Assembly: GCA_020637805.1 (NCBI GenBank)
Contig: JACKJU010000010.1
Location: 97,092-161,091 of the forward strand
Reading direction: 5' to 3'
Origin: Nitratireductor sp.
GTDB taxonomy: Bacteria; Pseudomonadota; Alphaproteobacteria; Rhizobiales; Rhizobiaceae
DNA length: 64,000 bases
Part shown: in pieces, positions 36,322 to 44,633 of the stretch
Numbering within the stretch: position 1 is the first letter of the stretch
How the letters are laid out: each line of letters starts with the position of its first letter
The notes under the pieces: generated by a model
Told to the model about the DNA's origin: nothing
Databases searched by the model: none
The model's input: the letters and a program-made list of their open reading frames with translations, nothing else
Position numbers and translations under genes: made by a program

Positions 36322-36610
36322 CTTCCGTCTTCCGTCACGTTTGCCGTGATTCCCTTCCCCGCCACCGAATTTTCCACACAACGCCGTGATTGGCCAGAGC
36401 GATTGCCTTCGGCATGGAGGTGCAGCCGCACAATAACCGGTTGAGTTTGTTTGCGCATTCGCCATCCGGTGTCTGCGGCAAAGCTTGAATTACGTTTACG
36501 GAAGATTTTCAATTTTCCCTCGTGACTGTGATCCAAAACTGTGGTTCGCTTGCCCCAAGGCCACGTGCAAAAAGTCAGACACGAGGTCACAACAAGGAGG
36601 TAATATCCCT

Positions 36611-38197
36611 ATGAAAACGAAACTTCTTCTCACCACGGCGCTGTTCGCGGCCCTGACCGTGTCGGCACAGGCCAAGACGCTGGTCTACTGCTCGGAAGGC
36701 TCGCCGGAAGGTTTCGATCCTGCGCTCTATACTGCAGGAACTACATTCGATGCGTCTTCCAAGCCGGTCTACAGCGGCCTCGTCCAGTTCAAGCCCGGCA
36801 CGACGCAGGTCGAGCCTGATCTCGCCGAAAGCTGGGAAGTTTCCGATGACGGCATGGAATACACCTTCAAGCTTCGTCCGGGCGTGAAATTCCACTCCAC
36901 CGACTTCTTCACACCGACCCGCGATCTCAATGCCGACGATGTGATCTTCACTTTCGACCGCCAGATGAACAAGGACAACCCGTTCAACGCCTATGTGGAA
37001 GGCGCGAGCTGGGAATATTTCTCCGGCATGTCCATGCCCGACCTCATCAAGTCGATCGACAAGGTCGATGATCTGACCGTCAAATTCGTACTCAACCGTC
37101 CCGAGGCTCCGTTCCTCGCCAACCTCGGCATGGATTTCGGTTCGATCATGTCCAAGGAATATGCCGACAAGCTCGATGCCGGCGGCATGAAGTCCGACCT
37201 GAACCAGAAACCGATCGGCACCGGCCCGTTCCAGTTCGTGGCCTACCAGAAAGACGCTGTCATCCGCTACAAGGCCAACCCGGACTACTATGCAGGCAAG
37301 CAGGCAATCGATGACTTGGTCTTCGCCATTACCACCGACAACTCGGTACGCCAGCAGAAGCTCCTCGCCGGCGAGTGCCATGTGATGCCCTATCCGAATC
37401 CGGCCGATGTCCAGAGCCTGAAGGACAATCCCGACCTCACCGTGATGGAGCAGGAAGGTCTCAACGTCGGCTACCTCGCCTACAACACCATGGTTGCCCC
37501 GTTCGACAAACCGGAAGTCCGCAAGGCGCTGAACATGGCGATCAACAAGCAGGCCATTCTGGATGTCGTCTTCCAGGGCGCAGGCAAGATTGCCAAGAAC
37601 CCCATCCCGCCGACCATGTGGTCCTACAATGACGCGGTTCAGGACGATCCCTACGATCCGGAAGCTGCCAAGAAGATGCTGGCCGATGCCGGGGTTTCCG
37701 ACCTTTCCATGAAGGTCTGGGCAATGCCGGTGCAACGTCCCTACAACCCGAATGCGCGCCGCATGGCGGAACTGATCCAGTCGGATTTCGACAAGATCGG
37801 CGTCAAGGCCGAGATCGTTTCCTATGAATGGGGCGAGTATCTCGACCGCTCCAAGGCCAAGGACCGCGATGGCGCCGTTCTTCTTGGCTGGACCGGCGAC
37901 AATGGTGATCCGGACAACTTCCTTGCCGTTCTGCTCGGCTGCGACGCAGTGGGCGGTGCAAACCGTGCCCAGTGGTGCAACGAGGAGTTCAACAACCTCA
38001 TCATGAAGGCAAAATCCGGCACCCAGGAAGAGCGCACCAAGCTCTACGAGGAAGCGCAGGTTGTCTTCAAGCGTGAAGCACCTTGGGCAACCATCGCCCA
38101 TTCCGTCGTTCACATGCCGATGAGCGCCAAGGTCAAGGGCTATGTGATGGATCCGCTCGGCGGCCACAACTTCGAGGGCGTCGATATCGAGGAATAA
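36611..38197 (+). CDS. dppA: Dipeptide ABC importer, periplasmic binding protein DppA
   Basis: A 528-residue peptide-binding protein with a Sec signal (cleavage probably after AQA near residue 21). The mature protein begins KTLVYCSEGSPEGFDPALYT and is strikingly close to enterobacterial DppA over its whole length, including LWAMPVQRPYNPNARRMAE-type and GWTGDNGDPDNFLAVL segments. Such proteins bind di- and tripeptides, and in some bacteria haem or 5-aminolevulinate. AGGAGG precedes the start. It heads an operon with an M24 peptidase and dppBCDF. Confidence 0.9.
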   Translation: MKTKLLLTTALFAALTVSAQAKTLVYCSEGSPEGFDPALYTAGTTFDASSKPVYSGLVQFKPGTTQVEPDLAESWEVSDDGMEYTFKLRPGVKFHSTDFFTPTRDLNADDVIFTFDRQMNKDNPFNAYVEGASWEYFSGMSMPDLIKSIDKVDDLTVKFVLNRPEAPFLANLGMDFGSIMSKEYADKLDAGGMKSDLNQKPIGTGPFQFVAYQKDAVIRYKANPDYYAGKQAIDDLVFAITTDNSVRQQKLLAGECHVMPYPNPADVQSLKDNPDLTVMEQEGLNVGYLAYNTMVAPFDKPEVRKALNMAINKQAILDVVFQGAGKIAKNPIPPTMWSYNDAVQDDPYDPEAAKKMLADAGVSDLSMKVWAMPVQRPYNPNARRMAELIQSDFDKIGVKAEIVSYEWGEYLDRSKAKDRDGAVLLGWTGDNGDPDNFLAVLLGCDAVGGANRAQWCNEEFNNLIMKAKSGTQEERTKLYEEAQVVFKREAPWATIAHSVVHMPMSAKVKGYVMDPLGGHNFEGVDIEE

Positions 38198-38217
38198 TTC
38201 TTTCCCGATCAATCATG

Positions 38218-38243
38218 GCGGCCCGGGGGAAACTCCGGGCCGC
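38218..38243 (+). terminator. GC-rich hairpin after dppA (attenuating or stabilising)
   Basis: Perfect nine-base-pair stem GCGGCCCGG/CCGGGCCGC with an eight-base loop, 20 bases after the dppA stop and without a T run. It probably protects the dppA message from 3' exonucleases or lowers downstream expression, giving an excess of binding protein over the membrane subunits. Confidence 0.6.
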
Positions 38244-38387
38244 GCATTACCTGGATGTGTCCGGTTGTTGCGAGTCCAACGAAGCCAGGCACGCCGCCAG
38301 GATATCTGCCCAGAATATCTGCAAAGAGTCACCCTGGGCGCCTTCAGGTGACATGTTCCAGCCAATTTAAAGGGATTGCCGGTACGA

Positions 38388-39497
38388 ATGACCGACGCGC
38401 GATTTGAACCTTTGAAAGTGAAAATGGAAGAGGCGTCGCTTGATGCAATGGCGTTCATTCCCGGCTCGAACTTCCGCCGCATCTTTGGCCGCAATTTCCA
38501 TCTCAACGAACGTCCGTTAGTGATCATCGTCCCGCGCACGGGCGATCCGGTTGCAGTCGTGCCCAAGCTCGAAACGGCATCCTTTTCTGGCCTCGATTTT
38601 CCGGGGCCGGTGTTCTACTGGCGCGATGAAGCAGGGTTCGCAGAGGCCTTTTCCGGTGCCGCAGTTGCATTGCCGCAACTGGGAACCGCACGTGCCTTCG
38701 GTCTCGAGGCGCAGCGCATGCGCGTTTTCGAGATGATGGCGCTGCGGACCGCGTTTCCCGGCGCGATCTTCACCGATGCCCATGATGCCATTTCTGCCAT
38801 CAGAATTCGAAAGACCGCTGAAGAAGTGGCGCTCCAAAAGGAGGCCATTCGCATTTCCGAAGCTGCTCTCGATGCAACGCTTCAGGAGGTCCGCGTCGGT
38901 CAGACCGAACGTGAGATCGAATCGATCCTGTTGCGCCAGCTGTTCGCTCATGGCGCAGACGGTCTTGCCTTCGAACCCATCGTCGCGGCAGGGGACAACT
39001 CCGCCGAACCCCATGCCCATTCGCGCGCCGATTACCGCATCAAGCCCGGCGACGCCCTGCTCTTCGACTTTGGCGCTTCCCACGAGGGATACCTTGCCGA
39101 TATCACGCGCACCTTCTTCGTGGCCGCGGTATCCGATCATGATCGCGCCTTCTACGAGACCGTGCTCACCGCCAACGAGGCGGGCCGGGCCGCCGCCCGC
39201 TCAGGCGTGAGCGCCCACGATGTCGATGATACGGTTCAGCGCGTCCTGGAGAACTCGCAGTTCGCCGCCTTTGCGCGCCACAAGACCGGACACGGCCTTG
39301 GCCTGGACGTCCACGAGGCGCCACAGATCATGCGCGGCAATCATGCCACCCTGGAAGAGGGAATGGTGTTCACCGTCGAACCCGGCCTCTATCGCGAGGG
39401 AGAATGCGGGGTTCGCATAGAAGACGACGTTCTCGTCACAAATGAGGGGATCGAGTGCCTTACCTCTTTTCCCCGGCAGTTGCGGATAGTAGGCTGA
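38388..39497 (+). CDS. M24-family metallopeptidase (Xaa-Pro dipeptidase/aminopeptidase-like)
   Basis: A 369-residue pita-bread peptidase. The dinuclear metal site is complete: two Asp in LLFDFGASHEGYLADITRTF, His in TGHGLGLDVHEAP, and Glu residues in TVEPGLY and VRIEDDVLV. It has the creatinase-type N-terminal domain. No signal peptide is seen, so it acts in the cytoplasm, probably cleaving imported Xaa-Pro or other dipeptides. It sits between dppA and dppB, four bases before dppB, so it is part of the transport operon. ATG 38388 is preferred to a TTG at 38376. Confidence 0.85.
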   Translation: MTDARFEPLKVKMEEASLDAMAFIPGSNFRRIFGRNFHLNERPLVIIVPRTGDPVAVVPKLETASFSGLDFPGPVFYWRDEAGFAEAFSGAAVALPQLGTARAFGLEAQRMRVFEMMALRTAFPGAIFTDAHDAISAIRIRKTAEEVALQKEAIRISEAALDATLQEVRVGQTEREIESILLRQLFAHGADGLAFEPIVAAGDNSAEPHAHSRADYRIKPGDALLFDFGASHEGYLADITRTFFVAAVSDHDRAFYETVLTANEAGRAAARSGVSAHDVDDTVQRVLENSQFAAFARHKTGHGLGLDVHEAPQIMRGNHATLEEGMVFTVEPGLYREGECGVRIEDDVLVTNEGIECLTSFPRQLRIVG

Positions 39498-39501
39498 CCG
39501 G

Positions 39502-40506
39502 ATGCTGTCTTTCCTGATCAAGCGCATAGGCCTTCTTATCCCGACCTTCATAGGGATCACCATTGTCGCCTTCGGGTTCGTGCGCGTGCTGCCGGGCGAT
39601 CCGGTGCTTCTGATGGCTGGAGAGAGGGGCCTGACTCCGGAACGCTACGAAGCGCTGATGAAACAGTTCGGCTATGACCGGCCGATCTGGGTGCAGTACT
39701 GGGACTATCTGAATGGACTGCTGCATGGCGATCTCGGCCAGTCGCTGGTTACCAAGAAACCGGTGCTCGACGAGTTCATGCAGCTTTTCCCGGCGACCGT
39801 TGAACTGGCTTTGTGTGCGATCATTCTGGCGATCGTCATCGGCATTCCGGCAGGTATCATCGCCGCCAGCCGCCGCGGATCGTTTGTCGACCAATCCATT
39901 ATGGGGACCGCGCTTGTCGGATACTCCATGCCGATCTTCTGGTGGGGCCTGCTGCTGATCATCGTCTTTTCCGGCTGGCTGCAATGGACCCCCGTTTCCG
40001 GCCGTATTTCGCTTCTCTATTTCTTCCCTCAGGTTACCGGCTTCATGACGATAGACAGCCTCCTGTCCGGGCAGAAGGGAGCATTCACCTCAGCGGTGTC
40101 GCACCTGATCCTTCCCACGATCGTGCTTGCAACGATCCCGCTGGCGGTGATTGCACGCCAGACGCGGTCATCCATGCTGGAGGTGTTGGGCGAAGACTAT
40201 GTTCGCACCGCGCGCGCCAAGGGACTTTCCGAGCGCAGGGTCATCGGCATCCATGCGCTGCGCAATGCCATGATCCCGGTTATAACGGTCATCGGACTTT
40301 CGGTCGGTACCCTTCTCGCGGGTGCCATCCTGACCGAGACGATTTTCTCATGGCCGGGCATCGGCAAGTGGATGGTCGATTCCATTACTCGCCGCGACTA
40401 CCCCGTCGTGCAGTCCGGGCTGTTGCTCATCGCCGCCGTTGTCATGGTCGTGAACCTGCTGGTCGACATGACCTACGGTCTCATCAATCCGCGCATCCGT
40501 CACTAG
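39502..40506 (+). CDS. dppB: Dipeptide ABC importer, permease DppB
   Basis: A 334-residue inner-membrane permease with about six hydrophobic segments. The start LIKRIGLLIPTFIGITIVAFGFVRVLPGDP is typical of DppB/OppB. The EAA-type loop appears as EDYVRTARAKGLSERRVIGIHALRNA. It follows the peptidase gene by four bases. Forms the channel with DppC. Confidence 0.92.
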   Translation: MLSFLIKRIGLLIPTFIGITIVAFGFVRVLPGDPVLLMAGERGLTPERYEALMKQFGYDRPIWVQYWDYLNGLLHGDLGQSLVTKKPVLDEFMQLFPATVELALCAIILAIVIGIPAGIIAASRRGSFVDQSIMGTALVGYSMPIFWWGLLLIIVFSGWLQWTPVSGRISLLYFFPQVTGFMTIDSLLSGQKGAFTSAVSHLILPTIVLATIPLAVIARQTRSSMLEVLGEDYVRTARAKGLSERRVIGIHALRNAMIPVITVIGLSVGTLLAGAILTETIFSWPGIGKWMVDSITRRDYPVVQSGLLLIAAVVMVVNLLVDMTYGLINPRIRH

Positions 40507-40515
40507 GAAGAAGCC

Positions 40516-41439
40516 ATGACAGACACCTTCTCCGAAGACGAAGTTCTGACTGCCGCCGAGGCCAAGCGCGAGACGCGCCGTCGCATGCTGGCGGATTTCT
40601 GGTTCTACTTCTCCGAGAACCGGGGCGCAGTCATCGGGCTTTGGGTTTTCCTTGCGCTCGTCGTCGTTGCCCTTCTGGCCCCGGTCATAGCGCCGCATGC
40701 GCCTAACATGCAGTATCGCGATTCCGTACTCATGCCGCCGGTATGGCAGGAAGGCGGAAGCTGGACCTATCTGCTGGGCACGGACGCTGTTGGCCGCGAC
40801 ATGCTGTCGAGGCTGATCTACGGCGCACGCTTCTCCTTGTTCATCGGTGTCATCGTCGTTGCTATCGCAGTGTCCGGCGGTGTCACCATCGGCCTGATCG
40901 CGGGATATTTCCGCGGTGTCGTCGACACGGTCATCATGCGTGTGATGGACGTTATCCTGGCCTTCCCGTCCCTGCTCCTCGCACTCGTGCTGGTTGCCAT
41001 TCTCGGTCCAGGCCTCACCAACGCGATGATCGCCATCGCCATCGTCCTGCAACCGCATTTCGTCCGTCTGACGCGTTCGTCGGTTTTCAATGAAATCAAC
41101 CGCGAATACGTGATTTCGGCACGGGTGGCTGGCGCGTCGCCCTACTATCTGATGACCCGGACGCTTCTTCCGAACTGCCTCGGACCGGTAACCGTACAGG
41201 CAACGCTTTCCTTCTCGAATGCCATTCTGGACGCCGCTGCGCTTGGCTTTCTTGGCGTCGGCGCACAGCCTCCGACGCCAGAATGGGGTACCATGCTGGC
41301 CGATGCGCGCGAATTCATCCTGCGCGCATGGTGGGTGGTCACATTCCCGGGCCTTGCCATCCTGATAACGGTACTCGCGATCAACCTCATGGGTGACGGC
41401 CTGCGCGATGCCCTCGACCCCAAGCTGAAGAGGTCGTGA
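40516..41439 (+). CDS. dppC: Dipeptide ABC importer, permease DppC
   Basis: A 307-residue permease with a polar N-terminal tail of about 35 residues and then six hydrophobic segments. The DppC hallmarks LLGTDAVGRDMLSRLIYGAR and the coupling loop NREYVISARVAGASPYYLM are clear. It lies nine bases after dppB and overlaps dppD by one base. Confidence 0.92.
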   Translation: MTDTFSEDEVLTAAEAKRETRRRMLADFWFYFSENRGAVIGLWVFLALVVVALLAPVIAPHAPNMQYRDSVLMPPVWQEGGSWTYLLGTDAVGRDMLSRLIYGARFSLFIGVIVVAIAVSGGVTIGLIAGYFRGVVDTVIMRVMDVILAFPSLLLALVLVAILGPGLTNAMIAIAIVLQPHFVRLTRSSVFNEINREYVISARVAGASPYYLMTRTLLPNCLGPVTVQATLSFSNAILDAAALGFLGVGAQPPTPEWGTMLADAREFILRAWWVVTFPGLAILITVLAINLMGDGLRDALDPKLKRS

Positions 41440-42446
41440 TGGCACTGCTCGAGATTTCCAACCTTTCCGTAGATTTCCAGACTGCCGGCGGTTTGTTCCG
41501 TGCGGTCGACAGTGTCGACATCCGCTGCGATCACGGTGAAATTCTGTCCATTGTCGGTGAATCGGGTTCGGGCAAGTCGGTCGCCATGCTGGCATTGATG
41601 GGCCTGCTGCCCTGGACGGCGAAGGTAACCGCGGACCGCATGGACTTCGACCGCAAGGACATGCTGGTCATGTCCAAGCGGGAGCGCAGGAAGATCGTCG
41701 GCAAGGATATCTCCATGATCTTCCAGGAGCCGATGTCGAGCCTCAACCCGTGTTTCACGGTCGGCTTCCAGATCGGTGAAAGCCTGAAGAAACACCTGGG
41801 GCTGGGCCGCGCCGAACGCCATCGCCGCTCGATCGAATTGCTCGAACAGGTCGGCATTCCCGCACCCGAAAAACGCCTGTCGGCATTTCCGCACCAGTTG
41901 TCCGGGGGCATGAGCCAGCGCGTCATGATCGCCATGGCGCTTTCCTGCAATCCCAAGCTGCTGATCGCCGATGAACCGACAACTGCGCTTGATGTCACCA
42001 TTCAGGCCCAGATTCTCGATCTGCTCGCAAGCCTGCAGAAGAAGAACGACATGGCGCTGATCCTGATCACGCATGACATGGGCGTGGTGGCTGAAACCGC
42101 CGAGCGGGTCCAGGTCCAGTATGCAGGTCAGCGTGTTGAGGAGCAGAACGTGAAGGAACTGTTCCGCGATCCCCATCATCCCTACACTGCCGCGCTGCTT
42201 TCCGCTTTGCCGGAACGCGCGCATAGCCGGAAGTTGCCTTCGATTCCGGGTGTCGTTCCGGGTCAATTCGACCGTCCGGAGGGCTGCCTGTTTTCGCCAC
42301 GCTGCCGTTTCGCGATGCCCGATTGCAACGTCTCGGTCAAACGCAACGCTGCGCGGCTGGGCCAGGCCCTGTGCAACCATCCCCTTTCGAATGGTAGGCC
42401 GATTGACGGCACTCTTCCCAGGGAAGAACGCAAGGGGGCTGCGTGA
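41439..42446 (+). CDS. dppD: Dipeptide ABC importer, ATPase DppD
   Basis: A 335-residue ATPase: Walker A GESGSGKS near residues 38-45, Q-loop MIFQEPMSSLNP, signature LSGGMSQR, Walker B LLIADEPTTALD and H-loop ITHDMG. The C-terminal oligopeptide-transporter domain with a Cys pair region (GCLFSPRCRFAMPDC) may carry an iron-sulfur cluster, as in related DppD proteins. The start is ATG at 41439 in a TGATG overlap with dppC; a GTG three bases earlier is possible. Confidence 0.92.
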   Translation: MALLEISNLSVDFQTAGGLFRAVDSVDIRCDHGEILSIVGESGSGKSVAMLALMGLLPWTAKVTADRMDFDRKDMLVMSKRERRKIVGKDISMIFQEPMSSLNPCFTVGFQIGESLKKHLGLGRAERHRRSIELLEQVGIPAPEKRLSAFPHQLSGGMSQRVMIAMALSCNPKLLIADEPTTALDVTIQAQILDLLASLQKKNDMALILITHDMGVVAETAERVQVQYAGQRVEEQNVKELFRDPHHPYTAALLSALPERAHSRKLPSIPGVVPGQFDRPEGCLFSPRCRFAMPDCNVSVKRNAARLGQALCNHPLSNGRPIDGTLPREERKGAA

Positions 42447-43396
42447 TGGGAGAGGTGGTACTCGAAGCACGGAACCTCTCGCGTTTCTACGAGGTCGGCG
42501 GCGGACTGTTCCGCAGGCCTGGTGTCGTCAAGGCACTTCAGGACGCCAGTTTCAGGCTGGAGGCTGGCAAGACGCTGGCGATCGTGGGCGAATCGGGCTG
42601 CGGGAAATCGACGCTGGCCCGCGTGGTCACGATGATCGAGGAGCCCACCGCCGGTGAATTGCTGATCAACGGCAAGAAGGCCGAAGCCGGGTCGCGCGAA
42701 ATGCGCCAGACCATCCAGATCGTCTTTCAAAACCCATATGGTTCGCTCAATCCGCGTCACAGGGTGGGCGCAATCCTGGAAGAACCGCTCAAGCTCAACA
42801 CCACGATGGATGCTGCCGAGCGCCGCCGCCGCGCCGAAGAAACCATGGAGCGCGTCGGTCTTCGCCCTGAACACTATGAACGCTACCCGCACATGTTTTC
42901 CGGCGGTCAGCGCCAGCGTATCGCCATTGCCCGCGCGTTGATGCTGGAACCGAAGATCCTCGTGCTCGACGAGCCGGTATCGGCGCTCGACCTTTCCATC
43001 CAGGCACAGGTCCTGAACATCCTCTCCGACCTGCAAGGCGAGCTTGATCTCGCATACCTGTTCATCAGCCACGATCTCTCAGTCGTTCGGCACATCTCCG
43101 ATGACATCATGGTCATGTATCTTGGAAAGGTTGTTGAGGCAGGCGATGCCGGGACAGTATTCGCCGCTCCGTCCCATCCCTACACCGCGGCCCTGATGTC
43201 GGCGACACCTGTTGCCGATCCCGAACGCCAGAAGCAACGCATCATGCTCACAGGCGAGTTGCCGTCGCCGCTCAATCCGCCGCCCGGCTGTGCCTTTCAT
43301 CCGCGATGCCGGTACGCTACCGACAAGTGCAAGGAAGCGGCGCCTCCGGCGGAAACCCATGCCGGCAGGCAGGTCGCCTGCTATCATCCGCTTTGA
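42446..43396 (+). CDS. dppF: Dipeptide ABC importer, ATPase DppF
   Basis: A 316-residue ATPase partner of DppD: Walker A GESGCGKS near residues 46-53, IVFQNPYGSLNPR, signature FSGGQRQRIAIARAL, Walker B ILVLDEPVSALD and ISHDLS. It ends with GCAFHPRCRYATDKC, the cysteine-containing tail found in this family. It overlaps dppD by one base and is the last gene of the operon; a dienelactone-hydrolase gene converges from the other side. Confidence 0.92.
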   Translation: MGEVVLEARNLSRFYEVGGGLFRRPGVVKALQDASFRLEAGKTLAIVGESGCGKSTLARVVTMIEEPTAGELLINGKKAEAGSREMRQTIQIVFQNPYGSLNPRHRVGAILEEPLKLNTTMDAAERRRRAEETMERVGLRPEHYERYPHMFSGGQRQRIAIARALMLEPKILVLDEPVSALDLSIQAQVLNILSDLQGELDLAYLFISHDLSVVRHISDDIMVMYLGKVVEAGDAGTVFAAPSHPYTAALMSATPVADPERQKQRIMLTGELPSPLNPPPGCAFHPRCRYATDKCKEAAPPAETHAGRQVACYHPL

Positions 43397-43416
43397 AGCC
43401 GGCCACTGCCTGAGCT

Positions 43417-44097
43417 TCAGGTGCTACCCGGTTCCAGATTTTCCTTCAGGAAGTTGATTGCCCGCCCATGTGCCGTCGCCGCAGCCTCGGGAACATGGAA
43501 ATCAGGCCGGGCGTCATTCGCAAATGCATGCCCTGCCTCGTATTCGAAGACCTGGAACCCGTCGCCCAGATAACCGCGGGCCTCGGCCAGCATCTCAGGC
43601 GGAACGTGACCGTCCCTGGTTCCGAAGTGACCCTGAACTGGCGCAACCAGGGGTCTGTCCAGATAGGCTGGCAGGCTTGTTCCGTAGAATGAGACGGCTG
43701 CAGCCACGGGAAGCGTCTGTGCTGCGCGTATCGCCAGGCCGCCGCCCCAGCAGAAGCCGATCACGCCAACCTTCGCGCCGCCTTCTGCGAGGTGATCGAC
43801 GGCAGCCTTCACGTCCATCATGGTTTCTTCGAGATCGGAGGACAGCATCAATTCCCTGCCCAGGGTGCCATCGCTGAAGGAAACGACGGTTCCCGGCTTC
43901 TGCCGGTCGAAGAGCGCCGGGATGGCGACATCGAAACCCAGCGATGCATAGCGCAGGGAAACGCCCTTCAACTGTTCGGTAACCCCGAATATCTCCTGCA
44001 GGATCACGATCCCGCCGGACCGTGTTCCCTGCGCGTCCTCGATCCAGCAATCGAACGCGTTTCCGTCATCGGCAGTCAGCCGGATCATCTTGCCCAT
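43417..44097 (-). CDS. Dienelactone hydrolase family protein
   Basis: A 226-residue alpha/beta hydrolase. The catalytic set of dienelactone hydrolases is visible: Glu-35, nucleophile Cys-116 in GFCWGGG, Asp-162 in GTRDGHVP and His-190 in EYEAGHAF. It probably hydrolyses a lactone or ester in the cytoplasm. No chlorocatechol or muconate genes are adjacent, so the physiological substrate is open; a link to the hpa cluster is only a guess. Monocistronic, with GAGAGGAA before the start. Confidence 0.85.
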   Translation of the reverse strand: MGKMIRLTADDGNAFDCWIEDAQGTRSGGIVILQEIFGVTEQLKGVSLRYASLGFDVAIPALFDRQKPGTVVSFSDGTLGRELMLSSDLEETMMDVKAAVDHLAEGGAKVGVIGFCWGGGLAIRAAQTLPVAAAVSFYGTSLPAYLDRPLVAPVQGHFGTRDGHVPPEMLAEARGYLGDGFQVFEYEAGHAFANDARPDFHVPEAAATAHGRAINFLKENLEPGST

Positions 44098-44256
44098 TTC
44101 GGGTTCCTCTCCATTCCTCGGTATCTGGCGAAAGCCGAAGCATCCGCCTGGCGTTGCCCAACAGATCGAAACTGCGGCTCCGGCCGTTCCGCCTGTTCAA
44201 GATGGCGCAAGGCACGCCGGTTTCCAGAAGACATTCATTCTCCGGGCGAGACTAGA

Positions 44257-44354
44257 GCATTTTCGTTTTTTGCGGAATCGGCGAAATCAAAATGCATGAG
44301 TGAATTCAATTATGAACCGGGAGGGGTCGTTCCCAAACGATGGTGAAACGATCC
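44257..44354. repeat. Dispersed 98-bp repeat, copy B
   Basis: Ungapped match to copy A at 11788-11885. It starts with an imperfect hairpin (GCATTTTCG ... CAAAATGC), shares ATGCATGA and TTCA blocks, and ends GGTGAAACGATC. It lies between the dienelactone-hydrolase-family gene and the urtA promoter. Confidence 0.7.
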
Positions 44355-44579
44355 AGGAAATCCGGGCAAGATTGAAACCGGTTCCCAATTTCCGGCCCGG
44401 AGAAACGAATCCGTGCTCTGCATACAAATTACGCAACATGAATCGACGACTAAAAAATATGCACAAAGATGTATCCCTGCTGAATTTATTGTCATGCCGG
44501 CAGTCCGGTGGGTCCGGCGCCGAGGTACTCCGGTTTTCAACAGATTGATAAATATCGGAAATCCGGCCGCGCCCTGAAC

Positions 44580-44595
44580 TGGCACACCGTTTGCA
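44580..44595 (+). promoter_or_regulatory. Sigma-54 (RpoN) promoter of urtABCDE
   Basis: TGGCAC, five bases, TTGCA: an exact match to the -24/-12 consensus in the right place, ending 38 bases before the urtA start. RpoN promoters of urea and other nitrogen-uptake genes are usually activated by NtrC under nitrogen limitation. The activator site was not identified. Confidence 0.85.
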
Positions 44596-44633
44596 GCCTG
44601 CAACCGGGCGCAACACCGAACAGGGAGACTCAC

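Larger units (their letters stand above)
44098..44633. other. Non-coding 536-bp region upstream of urtA
   Basis: No gene supported. It contains dispersed repeat copy B (44257-44354) and the sigma-54 promoter (44580-44595). I looked for NtrC-type sites (TGCAC...GTGCA) and found only weak partial matches, such as TGCAC at about 44460, so no site is claimed. Short frames here have no ribosome sites or recognisable products. Confidence 0.55.

Noticed and set aside
36322..36610. Sigma-54-like promoter upstream of dppA
   Set aside because: A GG...GC pair near TGGTTCGCTTGC has the wrong spacing for a -24/-12 element.
36587..38212. Open frame of 541 codons on the minus strand covering dppA
   Set aside because: The plus strand gives a near full-length DppA with a signal peptide; the antisense frame is a codon-bias artefact.
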